Assembly (NCBI RefSeq): GCF_035984415.1
Contig: NZ_CP130720.1
Coordinates: 6,820,001 to 6,884,000 of the forward strand
Source of the DNA: Streptomyces sp. NBC_01296
Lineage (GTDB): Bacteria; Actinomycetota; Actinomycetes; Streptomycetales; Streptomycetaceae
Direction of reading: 5' to 3'
Length of the DNA stretch: 64,000 nucleotides
The translations under genes were made by a program, and so were the position numbers. Position 1 is the stretch's first letter, and each line of letters opens with the position of its first letter. Positions 37,955-45,203 of the stretch are shown in pieces. The notes beneath the pieces were generated by a model. That model made no database searches, was not told the DNA's origin, and saw only the letters and a list, made by a program, of their open reading frames with translations.

Positions 37955-39042
37955 CAGACCAGGTGACGCGCATCCAGGTCGGCGCCGTAGCCGGACACGA
38001 CGCGTACGACGTGCTGGTCGGCCGACAGCTGCTCGGCGAGCTCGGCGCACTGATCGGTACGAAGGCCCAGCGGGTCGCCGTGATCCACCCCGAGGCGCTG
38101 GCCTCGACCGGTGAGGCACTGCGCGACGACCTGGCCGGGCAGGGCTACGAGGCGGTCGCCATCCAGGTGCCGAACGCCGAGGAGGCCAAGACGGCCGAGG
38201 TCGCCGCGTACTGCTGGAAGGCGCTCGGCCAGTCCGGGTTCACCCGCACCGACGTGATCGTCGGCGTCGGCGGCGGCGCCACCACGGACCTCGCGGGCTT
38301 CGTCGCGGCCACTTGGCTGCGCGGGGTGCGCTGGATCGCCGTACCGACCACCGTCCTCGCGATGGTCGACGCGGCCGTCGGCGGCAAGACCGGCATCAAC
38401 ACCGCCGAGGGCAAGAACCTGGTCGGCTCCTTCCACCCGCCGGCCGGCGTGCTCTGCGACCTGGCGGCGCTGGACTCGCTGCCGGTCAACGACTACGTCA
38501 GCGGCCTCGCCGAGATCATCAAGGCCGGTTTCATCTCCGACCCGGTGATCCTCGACCTGATCGAGGCGGACCCGGCGGCGGCCCGCACGCCCGACGGCCC
38601 GCACACCGCGGAGCTGATCACGCGCTCCATCCGGGTCAAGGCGGACGTGGTCTCCAGCGACCTCAAGGAGGCCGGGCTGCGCGAGATGCTCAACTACGGG
38701 CACACGCTCGCGCACGCCATCGAGAAGAACGAGCGCTACAAGTGGCGGCACGGCGCCGCCGTGTCCGTCGGCATGGTCTTCGCCGCCGAACTCGGCCGGC
38801 TCGCAGGGCGGCTCGACGACGCGACGGCCGACCGGCACCGGGAGATCCTCGCCGCCGTCGGCCTGCCGCTGACCTACCGCGGCGACCAGTGGCCCCAGCT
38901 GCTCCAGACCATGCAGGTCGACAAGAAGTCCCGCGGCAACCTGCTGCGCTTCATCGTCCTCGACGGACTGGCCAAGCCCACCGTCCTCGAGGGCCCCGAC
39001 CCGGCGCACCTGGTCGCCGCGTACGGCGAGGTGTCGGCGTGA
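37951..39042 (+). CDS. aroB: 3-Dehydroquinate synthase
   Basis: NAD+- and metal-dependent enzyme converting DAHP to 3-dehydroquinate, the second shikimate pathway step. The 363 residues show the NAD-binding GVGGGATTDLAGFVAATWLR, substrate region VPTTVLAMVDAAVGGKTGIN, and metal-ligand His in NYGHTLAHAIE. ATG 37951 overlaps the aroK stop; GTG/TGA overlap with aroQ follows. Confidence 0.96.
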   Translation: MTDQVTRIQVGAVAGHDAYDVLVGRQLLGELGALIGTKAQRVAVIHPEALASTGEALRDDLAGQGYEAVAIQVPNAEEAKTAEVAAYCWKALGQSGFTRTDVIVGVGGGATTDLAGFVAATWLRGVRWIAVPTTVLAMVDAAVGGKTGINTAEGKNLVGSFHPPAGVLCDLAALDSLPVNDYVSGLAEIIKAGFISDPVILDLIEADPAAARTPDGPHTAELITRSIRVKADVVSSDLKEAGLREMLNYGHTLAHAIEKNERYKWRHGAAVSVGMVFAAELGRLAGRLDDATADRHREILAAVGLPLTYRGDQWPQLLQTMQVDKKSRGNLLRFIVLDGLAKPTVLEGPDPAHLVAAYGEVSA

Positions 39043-39473
39043 GCCGCAAGGTGCTCGTGCTGAACGGTCCGAACCTGGGCCGGCTCGGGTCGCGCGAGCC
39101 CGACGTGTACGGGGCCACCTCGTACGCCGGGCTCGTGGAGAGCTGCCGCGCACTGGGCGAGGAGCTCGGCTTCGACGTCGAGGTCCGCGAGACCAACGAC
39201 GAGGGCGCGATCGTACGCTGGCTGCACGAGGCGGCGGACGGCAAGATCCCGGTCGTGATCAACCCGGGTGCCTTCACGCACTACTCGTACGCCATGCGGG
39301 ACGCGGCCGCGCAGCGCACCGCGCCGCTGATCGAGGTGCACATCTCGAACCCGTACGCCCGCGAGGAGTTCCGGCACACGTCGGTCATCGCCTCGGTGGC
39401 GACCGGGACGGTGGCGGGCTTCGGCATCGGCTCGTACCGGCTGGCGCTGCGCGCACTGGCGGACGAAGTCTGA
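39039..39473 (+). CDS. aroQ: Type II 3-dehydroquinate dehydratase
   Basis: Dodecameric type II dehydroquinase of 144 residues. It has LNGPNLGRLGSREPDVYG with catalytic Arg and Tyr, NPGAFTHYSYAMRDAA, and EVHISNPYAREEFRHTSV with the catalytic His. GTG 39039 overlaps the aroB stop. With aroE, aroC, aroK and aroB nearby, only DAHP synthase and aroA are missing from the shikimate set in this window. Confidence 0.96.
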   Translation: MSRKVLVLNGPNLGRLGSREPDVYGATSYAGLVESCRALGEELGFDVEVRETNDEGAIVRWLHEAADGKIPVVINPGAFTHYSYAMRDAAAQRTAPLIEVHISNPYAREEFRHTSVIASVATGTVAGFGIGSYRLALRALADEV

Positions 39474-39506
39474 CGGTGCTGGTGGGCGGCTCTGCCGCCG
39501 CGGTCA

Positions 39507-39512
39507 TATAAC
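39507..39512 (+). promoter_or_regulatory. Candidate -10 box for the P-loop gene
   Basis: TATAAC, 41 nt before the ATG, stands out in the GC-rich context and follows a small GGCGGC-TCT-GCCGCC hairpin (39485-39499) after aroQ. No clear -35. Confidence 0.4.
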
Positions 39513-39553
39513 GTTCTCGCATCAGTCGGTGGAACGAGACGGAGTGGCAGCGG

Positions 39554-40315
39554 ATGCAGCAAGGAGTAGGGGGCGGCGGCGCGGGCTGGGGGCAGCCGGG
39601 ACATCATCCGGCGGCGCCCCCGCAGCCGCCGATACCCCCTGCGCAGGGGTGGCCGGTGCCTGCGCCGCCGCAGGCACCGCCGCCGCACGTACCGCCGCCG
39701 TCCGGCCCTGAGGCCACGACGGGGCACATTCCGCTGCCGCCCGCGGTGCCCGGCACCGGCGGCGCCACGCTGGCCGTGCTGCTGATCGGCCCGGCGGGCG
39801 CGGGGAAGACCACGGTGGCCCGGCACTGGGCCAGCACCCGGCCGGTACCGACCGCGCACGTGAGCCTGGACGACGTCCGGGAATGGGTGTGCTCGGGCTT
39901 CGCGGACCCGCAGGCCGGCTGGAACGACCACTCCGAGGCCCAGTACCGGCTGGCCCGCCGCACCTGCGGCTTCGCCGCCCGCAACTTCCTGGCCAACGGG
40001 ATCTCGTGCATCCTCGACGACGCCGTCTTCCCGGACCGGCCCGTGGTGGGCCTGGGCGGCTGGAAGCGCCACGTCGGCCCCGCCCTGCTGCCCGTCGTCC
40101 TCCTCCCCGGCCTGGAGATCGTCCTGGAGCGCAATGCGGCCCGCTCGGGGAACCGGCGCCTGTCGGACGAGGAAGTCGCCCGCATCCACGGCCGGATGGC
40201 CGGCTGGTACGGCTCCGGCCTGCCGATCATCGACAACTCGGACCTCGACGTGGAAGGCACGTCCCGGGCCCTGGACGAAGCCCTGGCCCGAGCCATCGCG
40301 GCACCCGCCTTCTGA
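39554..40315 (+). CDS. P-loop (AAA_33-like) kinase-type protein with a proline-rich N-terminus
   Basis: Protein of 253 residues. The first 70 are Pro/Gln/Gly-rich and probably disordered. A P-loop kinase-like fold follows, with Walker A LIGPAGAGKTTVAR, VSLDDVREW (Asp pair typical of polynucleotide kinase-like folds), SCILDDAVFPDR and a C-terminal Arg-containing LID-like region (ERNAARSGNRRLSDEEVARI). This resembles small-molecule or polynucleotide kinases and zeta-toxin-like proteins, but the substrate cannot be deduced. It lies between aroQ and the peptidase homologue; no antitoxin-like partner is adjacent. Confidence 0.8.
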   Translation: MQQGVGGGGAGWGQPGHHPAAPPQPPIPPAQGWPVPAPPQAPPPHVPPPSGPEATTGHIPLPPAVPGTGGATLAVLLIGPAGAGKTTVARHWASTRPVPTAHVSLDDVREWVCSGFADPQAGWNDHSEAQYRLARRTCGFAARNFLANGISCILDDAVFPDRPVVGLGGWKRHVGPALLPVVLLPGLEIVLERNAARSGNRRLSDEEVARIHGRMAGWYGSGLPIIDNSDLDVEGTSRALDEALARAIAAPAF

Positions 40316-40392
40316 CCGCTCCCGCCCGGCCGGGCCCTCGTACGGGCGTGCTCACCAGGCCGGATGCGTGGGGCGCTCGTACGCTCGAAGAC

Positions 40393-41502
40393 ATGTCAGA
40401 CGTGTACGCGGCCCGCAGGGGCCTGCTTCGCGACCGCTGTGCCGCCGCGGGGAACGCCGCCGCACTGATCACGCGTCCGGCGAACGTCCGCTACCTCGCC
40501 GGGGCGTCCCCGCCGGGCGCCGTCCTGCTCGTCGGGCCGGCCGGCGAGGACATGCTGTTCACGGTCGGCCCGCCCAGCGGCGAAGCCGAGGAGGGCCGCC
40601 TCGACGACCAGCTCAGACTCTCCGTGCTGTCCGCCCCCGGAAGCGACGCCGCCGTCGCGGCCGGCGACATGGCCGGCTCCCTGCGCGCCGAATCGCTGGC
40701 CGTCGAGGAGCACCACCTCACCGTCGCCCGGCACCGCGCCCTGCGCTCCGTCGCGCCCAAGCTGCGGCTCGCGGATCTCGGGACCTCCGTGGAGCAGCAG
40801 CGCCTCATCAAGGACGAGGAGGAGATCGCCTGCCTGCGGATCGCCGCCGAGATCGCCGACCAGGCGCTCGGCGAACTGCTGGAGTCGATCCTGGTGGGCC
40901 GCACCGAACGCCACCTCGCCCTGGAGCTGGAGCGCCGCCTCGTCGACCACGGGGCCGACGGACCGGCGTTCCCGACCTCCGTCGGCACCGGGCCGAACTC
41001 GGGCGGTTCCCGGCACCGGCCGTCCGACCGCCGGGTCGAGGAGGGCGACTTCCTCTCCGTCTGCCTCGGCGCCAACTACCGCGGCTACCGCTGTGAGATC
41101 GGCCGGACCTTCGTGATCGGCACCAGCCCGGCCGACTGGCAGATCGAGCTCTACGATCTTGTTTTCGCGGCCCAGCGGGCCGGCCGCGAGGCCCTCCTGC
41201 CCGGCGCTGCGTACCGCGAGGTCGACCGTGCCGCGCGCTCCGTACTGGACTCCGCAGGACACGGTGAATCCCTCGCTCCGTGGACCGGACACGGTGTCGG
41301 CCTCGAAATCGACGAGGACCCGCAGCTTGCACCTACGGCAATGGGTAAACTGGACGCTTGCGTGCCGGTCACCGTCGAACCGGGGGTTCACCTCCCGGGC
41401 CGGGGAGGTGTCCGGATCGATGACACGCTCGTCGTACGCCCCGAGGCGGACGGCGGTCCCGAGCTACTCACCATTACGACCAAGGAGCTGCTCGCGCTCT
41501 AG
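40393..41502 (+). CDS. M24 (Xaa-Pro aminopeptidase/prolidase-like) homologue with altered active site
   Basis: Protein of 369 residues with the two-domain layout of M24 peptidases: creatinase-like N-terminus (RPANVRYLAGASPPGAVLLV) and pita-bread C-terminus (SVGTGPNSGGSRHRPSDRRV, APWTGHGVGLEIDEDPQ, VTVEPGVHLPGRGGVRIDD). Of the residues that bind the two metals or assist catalysis, the two Asp are Cys224 and Glu235 (correct 11-residue spacing), the accessory His is Asp307 and the last Glu is Asp343. Only H300 and E329 remain. Loss of normal peptidase activity is likely. It is followed by efp, the common prolidase-efp pairing. Confidence 0.88.
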   Translation: MSDVYAARRGLLRDRCAAAGNAAALITRPANVRYLAGASPPGAVLLVGPAGEDMLFTVGPPSGEAEEGRLDDQLRLSVLSAPGSDAAVAAGDMAGSLRAESLAVEEHHLTVARHRALRSVAPKLRLADLGTSVEQQRLIKDEEEIACLRIAAEIADQALGELLESILVGRTERHLALELERRLVDHGADGPAFPTSVGTGPNSGGSRHRPSDRRVEEGDFLSVCLGANYRGYRCEIGRTFVIGTSPADWQIELYDLVFAAQRAGREALLPGAAYREVDRAARSVLDSAGHGESLAPWTGHGVGLEIDEDPQLAPTAMGKLDACVPVTVEPGVHLPGRGGVRIDDTLVVRPEADGGPELLTITTKELLAL

Positions 41503-41561
41503 CCCGCTGCGGCGGGCTGTGCGCGCACCCGTGGTCTTCCAGTGCAGGAGATTCCGCAACC

Positions 41562-42128
41562 GTGGCTTCCACGAACGACCTCAAGAACGGCATGGTGCTC
41601 AAGCTCGACGGCGGCCAGCTCTGGTCCGTCGTCGAGTTCCAGCACGTCAAGCCCGGCAAGGGCCCGGCCTTCGTGCGCACCAAGCTCAAGCACGTGCTCT
41701 CCGGCAAGGTCGTCGACAAGACGTTCAACGCCGGCACGAAGGTCGAGACGGCCACCATCGACCGCCGCGACATGCAGTTCTCTTACATGGACGGCGAGTA
41801 CTTCGTCTTCATGGACATGTCCACCTTCGACCAGCTGATGGTGGACAAGAAGGCTGTCGGCGACGCCGCCAACTTCCTGATCGAGGGCTTCACCGCCTCC
41901 GTCGCCCAGCACGAGGGCGAGGTGCTCTACGTCGAGCTCCCGGCCGCGGTCGAGCTCAAGATCGAGCACACCGACCCGGGCGTCCAGGGCGACCGCTCCA
42001 CCGGTGGCACCAAGCCCGCCACCCTGGAGACCGGCTACGAGATCCAGGTCCCGCTCTTCGTCACCACCGGCGAGACGGTCAAGGTCGACACCCGCACCAG
42101 CGACTACCTCGGCCGGAAGAGCAACTAA
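41562..42128 (+). CDS. efp: Translation elongation factor P
   Basis: EF-P relieves ribosome stalling at polyproline stretches. The 188 residues form three beta-barrel domains: ASTNDLKNGMVLKLDGGQLW at the start, the modification loop VKPGKGPAFVRTKLK with Lys33 at its tip, and the C-terminal GYEIQVPLFVTTGETVKVDT-like OB fold. Actinobacteria lack the EpmA/YmfI-type modifiers as far as is known and may use unmodified Lys. GTG 41562; nusB starts 3 nt after the stop. Confidence 0.97.
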   Translation: MASTNDLKNGMVLKLDGGQLWSVVEFQHVKPGKGPAFVRTKLKHVLSGKVVDKTFNAGTKVETATIDRRDMQFSYMDGEYFVFMDMSTFDQLMVDKKAVGDAANFLIEGFTASVAQHEGEVLYVELPAAVELKIEHTDPGVQGDRSTGGTKPATLETGYEIQVPLFVTTGETVKVDTRTSDYLGRKSN

Positions 42129-42131
42129 CCC

Positions 42132-42563
42132 GTGGCTGCTCGGAGCAATGCGCGCAAGCGCGCCTTCCAGATCCTGTTCGAGGCCGATCAGCGCGGGGTG
42201 CCCGTGCGCGAGGTCCTCGCGGACTGGATCCGCCACGCGCGATCGGACGACCGGCAGCCGCCGGTCAGCGCCTTCACGATGGATCTCGTCGAGGGTTACG
42301 CCGACAAGGTGAACCGCATCGACGACCTGATCGTCACCTACGCCGTGGACTGGGAACTCGACCGGATGCCGGTCGCGGACCGGAACATCCTGCGGCTCGG
42401 TGCCTACGAGCTGATCTGGGTGGACGACACCCCGGACGCCGTGGCCATCGACGAGGCCGTCCAGCTGGCCAAGGAATTCTCGACGGACGAGTCCCCCTCG
42501 TTCGTGAACGGGATGCTGGCCCGCTTCAAGGACCTGAAGCCGAGCCTGCGCCGGGGCGAGTAG
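42132..42563 (+). CDS. nusB: Transcription antitermination factor NusB
   Basis: All-helical RNA-binding protein that with NusE forms part of the rRNA antitermination complex. The 143 residues contain RSNARKRAFQILFEADQRG, the LIVTYAVDWELDRMPVADRN region and YELIWVDDTPDAVAIDEAVQ followed by FVNGMLARF, all typical. GTG 42132 lies 3 nt after efp. A strong hairpin follows the gene. Confidence 0.96.
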   Translation: MAARSNARKRAFQILFEADQRGVPVREVLADWIRHARSDDRQPPVSAFTMDLVEGYADKVNRIDDLIVTYAVDWELDRMPVADRNILRLGAYELIWVDDTPDAVAIDEAVQLAKEFSTDESPSFVNGMLARFKDLKPSLRRGE

Positions 42564-42583
42564 CCCGCAGAGGTTCGGCGAGA

Positions 42584-42625
42584 ACGGAGGGCCCGCAGCG
42601 CACATGCGCCGCGGGCCCTCCGTTT
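42584..42625 (+). terminator. Intrinsic terminator after nusB
   Basis: ACGGAGGGCCCGC (42584-42596) pairs with GCGGGCCCTCCGT (42611-42623); an inner GCGCA/TGCGC pair extends the stem. It is followed by TTCTG, a short T-run beginning within the last stem base. Confidence 0.85.
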
Positions 42626-42671
42626 CTGCTTCCGCTTCCGTTCGTGCCCCTGCCGCGTCCGGAGACGCAAA

Positions 42672-42717
42672 ACCGGCGTGGGCCGGGAGCCACGGCCGGC
42701 TCCCGGCCCACGCCGGT
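42672..42717 (-). terminator. Intrinsic terminator after bldD
   Basis: A perfect 20-bp inverted repeat (42672-42691 with 42698-42717), 6-nt loop. On the minus strand it is followed by TTTTGC, giving a U-run. It lies 30 nt beyond the bldD stop. Confidence 0.88.
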
Positions 42718-42746
42718 AACGTTTCTGCTGGTCCTGGGCGCGGGGA

Positions 42747-43247
42747 CTAGATGTCCTCGTGCGCCACGGCGCGACGCGCATCCGCGTCGAGCACGCCCCA
42801 GCTGATCAGCTGCTCGGTCAGGACCGAGGGGGACTGGTCGTAGATGACGGCGAGGGTGCGCAGGTCGTCCTGACGGATCGACAGCACCTTGCCGTTGTAG
42901 TCCCCGCGCTGGCTCTGGATGGTCGCCGCGTACCGCTGCAGCGGACCGGCCTTCTCGGCGGGCACGCCCGCGAGGCGCTCCAGGTCGAGGCGCAGCTTCG
43001 GCGGCGGCTCGGCCGCCCCTCCGGGAGTCGTGCCCGGCAGGAGTTCCTGCACCGGCACCCCGTAGAAGTCCGCCAGCTCGGCGAGGCGCTGGACGGTCAC
43101 GGCGCGGTCCCCGCGCTCGTACGATCCGACCACCACGGCCTTCCACCGGCCCTGGGACTTCTCCTCGACACCGTGGAGGGAAAGGCCCTGCTGGGTGCGG
43201 ATGGCGCGGAGCTTGGCCCCGAGCTGTTTGGCGTATTCGCTGGACAT
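42747..43247 (-). CDS. bldD: Developmental master regulator BldD
   Basis: c-di-GMP-responsive repressor that holds streptomycetes in vegetative growth by silencing sporulation genes. The 166 residues have an N-terminal XRE-type HTH (SSEYAKQLGAKLRAIRTQQG, VVVGSYERGDRAVTVQRLAE) and the C-terminal c-di-GMP signature RxD-x8-RxxD, seen intact as RGD and RQDD eight residues apart (QRGDYNGKVLSIRQDD). ATG 43247 was chosen because family members begin MSSEYAKQLG; the frame is open to 43334 without similarity. Two abutting BldD boxes lie about 80-108 nt upstream, pointing to autoregulation. Confidence 0.96.
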   Translation of the reverse strand: MSSEYAKQLGAKLRAIRTQQGLSLHGVEEKSQGRWKAVVVGSYERGDRAVTVQRLAELADFYGVPVQELLPGTTPGGAAEPPPKLRLDLERLAGVPAEKAGPLQRYAATIQSQRGDYNGKVLSIRQDDLRTLAVIYDQSPSVLTEQLISWGVLDADARRAVAHEDI

Positions 43248-43325
43248 AACGCTCCCGGACGCTGTGACGCTGTGACGACATGGACGCTGACGACATGGAC
43301 CACGTGCGGCTCCGCCGCGCGGCTG

Positions 43326-43355
43326 GTAACTCACTGTGAGGTTACGCAGCGTTAC
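43326..43355. promoter_or_regulatory. Two abutting BldD boxes
   Basis: GTTACGCAGCGTTAC (43341-43355) fits the BldD consensus nTnACnCWGnGTnAn at every fixed position. GTAACTCACTGTGAG (43326-43340), directly beside it, fits with one mismatch. They lie between bldD and the divergent pyrR gene, in the expected place for BldD autorepression. Confidence 0.82.
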
Positions 43356-43476
43356 TTGGATGCGTCAAGCCGAATGCTCTTCGACGCCCACGTACGAGGG
43401 GCGCGCACAGGCCCGGTGCCGGTTCCCCGCCAGGGTCCTGGTACCGTGGGAGACGTACATCAGACGTCCTTTAAGG

Positions 43477-43494
43477 TCCGTCCCGTGAGGCGGA
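43477..43494 (+). promoter_or_regulatory. PyrR-binding RNA hairpin in the pyr leader
   Basis: TCCG-TCCCGTGAGG-CGGA forms a short hairpin whose loop contains CCGTGA, matching the CNGNGA loop of PyrR-binding RNA (UCC-N-GNGAGG). It ends only a few nt before the AAGGAGG ribosome binding site of pyrR, so bound PyrR would block translation initiation, as described for mycobacteria. Confidence 0.75.
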
Positions 43495-43510
43495 GAAGGA
43501 GGTCCTTTTC

Positions 43511-44107
43511 ATGGACGCTCAAGCTGCTCAGAACGTCGGTGCCCAAGGCATCGAGGCGATGCGCCCCGTGCTCGAGGCACAGGACATCGCGCGGGTACTG
43601 ACCCGCATCGCCCACGAGATCGTCGAACGCGCCAAGGGCGCCGACGACGTGGTGCTCCTCGGCATTCCCACCCGCGGCGTGTACCTCGCCCGCCGGCTGG
43701 CCGCCAAGCTCGAAGAGATCACCGGCACGAAGATCCCGGTCGGATCCCTCGACATCACCATGTACCGCGACGATCTGCGGATGAAGCCCGCCCGCGCGAT
43801 CGGCCGCACCGAGATCCCCGGCGACGACATCGACGGACGCCTCGTCGTTCTCGTCGACGACGTGCTCTTCTCCGGCCGCACCATCAGGGCCGCCCTCGAC
43901 GCGCTCGGCGACCTCGGCCGCCCCCGCGCCGTACAGCTCGCGGTCCTCGTCGACCGCGGCCACCGCGAGCTCCCGATCCGCGCCGATTACGTCGGCAAGA
44001 ACCTCCCCACGTCGCTGCGGGAGACCGTCAAGGTCCAGCTCCAGGAGGAGGACGGCCGAGACGCCGTGCTGCTCGGCCAGCGGACCGACACGGCAGCCGG
44101 GCTCTAG
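43511..44107 (+). CDS. pyrR: Pyrimidine operon regulator PyrR / uracil phosphoribosyltransferase
   Basis: RNA-binding regulator that senses UMP/UTP versus PRPP, with side uracil phosphoribosyltransferase activity. The 198 residues have a type I PRTase fold with the PRPP loop LVVLVDDVLFSGRTIRAALD, LLGIPTRGVYLARRLA, and the final LPIRADYVGKNLPTSLRETV block. ATG 43511 has a strong AAGGAGG upstream. First gene of the pyr operon, with a PyrR-binding hairpin in its own leader. The C-terminal tail (LGQRTDTAAGL) is slightly longer than in Bacillus. Confidence 0.96.
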   Translation: MDAQAAQNVGAQGIEAMRPVLEAQDIARVLTRIAHEIVERAKGADDVVLLGIPTRGVYLARRLAAKLEEITGTKIPVGSLDITMYRDDLRMKPARAIGRTEIPGDDIDGRLVVLVDDVLFSGRTIRAALDALGDLGRPRAVQLAVLVDRGHRELPIRADYVGKNLPTSLRETVKVQLQEEDGRDAVLLGQRTDTAAGL

Positions 44108-44211
44108 CCCGTACGAGTGAGGGCCCCCTCGGGGGGTCCGCGCCGAAGCCTGCCCTGCCCGCACTCCAGCCAGCCCGCCTGTCTGCCCTCCCCGACTTAC
44201 GGAGCACCCAG

Positions 44212-45201
44212 ATGAAGCGCCACCTCATCTCGGCCGCCGATCTCACCCGCGACGACGCCGTCCTCATCCTCGACACCGCCGAGGAGATGGCCCGCGTCGC
44301 GGACCGGCCGATAAAGAAGCTGCCCACCCTGCGCGGCCGCACGATCTGCAACCTCTTCTTCGAGGACTCGACCCGCACCCGGATCTCCTTCGAAGCCGCC
44401 GAGAAGCGCCTCTCCGCCGACGTCATCAACTTCGCCGCCAAGGGCTCCAGCGTCTCCAAGGGCGAGTCCCTCAAGGACACCGCCCAGACCCTGGAGGCCA
44501 TGGGCGTCGATGCCGTGGTCATCCGGCACAGCGCCTCGGGCGCCCCCTACCGGCTCGCGACCTCCGGCTGGATCGACGCCCCGGTCATCAACGCGGGCGA
44601 CGGCACCCACGAGCACCCCACCCAGGCCCTGCTGGACGCCTTCACCATGCGCCGCCGCCTGGTCGGCCGCGACGCCGGCCTCGGCAAGGACCTGAACGGC
44701 CGCCGCATCACCATCGTCGGCGACATCCTGCACAGCCGCGTCGCCCGCTCCAACGTCCACCTGCTGCACACCCTCGGCGCCGAGGTCACCCTGGTGGCCC
44801 CGCCGACCCTGGTGCCGGTCGGCGTCGAGGCCTGGCCGTGCGAGATCTCGTACAGCCTCGACGACGTGCTGCCGAAGTCCGACGCGGTCATGATGCTGCG
44901 TGTGCAGCGCGAACGGATGAACGCCGCCTTCTTCCCGACCGAGCGCGAGTACTCGCGCCGCTACGGCCTGGACGCCACACGGATGGCGCGGATGCCCGAC
45001 GATGCCATCGTCATGCACCCGGGCCCGATGGTCCGCGGCATGGAGATCACCGCAGAGGTGGCCGACTCCGACCGCTGCACGGTCGTCGAGCAGGTCGCCA
45101 ACGGCGTCTCCATCCGCATGGCCGTCCTGTACCTGTTGCTCGGAGGCTCCGAGCCCGCCGTCACCACCAGCTCCGCCCCGCGTACCGAGGAGAACAAGTA
45201 A
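44212..45201 (+). CDS. pyrB: Aspartate carbamoyltransferase catalytic subunit
   Basis: Condenses carbamoyl phosphate with aspartate, the committed pyrimidine step. The 329 residues include FEDSTRTRISFE (carbamoyl phosphate site), KGSSVSKGESLKDT, HPTQALLDAFT and the aspartate-binding HPGPMVRGMEI. No regulatory pyrI subunit is present. ATG 44212 lies 104 nt after pyrR, and pyrC starts 2 nt after the stop. Confidence 0.97.
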   Translation: MKRHLISAADLTRDDAVLILDTAEEMARVADRPIKKLPTLRGRTICNLFFEDSTRTRISFEAAEKRLSADVINFAAKGSSVSKGESLKDTAQTLEAMGVDAVVIRHSASGAPYRLATSGWIDAPVINAGDGTHEHPTQALLDAFTMRRRLVGRDAGLGKDLNGRRITIVGDILHSRVARSNVHLLHTLGAEVTLVAPPTLVPVGVEAWPCEISYSLDDVLPKSDAVMMLRVQRERMNAAFFPTEREYSRRYGLDATRMARMPDDAIVMHPGPMVRGMEITAEVADSDRCTVVEQVANGVSIRMAVLYLLLGGSEPAVTTSSAPRTEENK

Positions 45202-45203
45202 CC

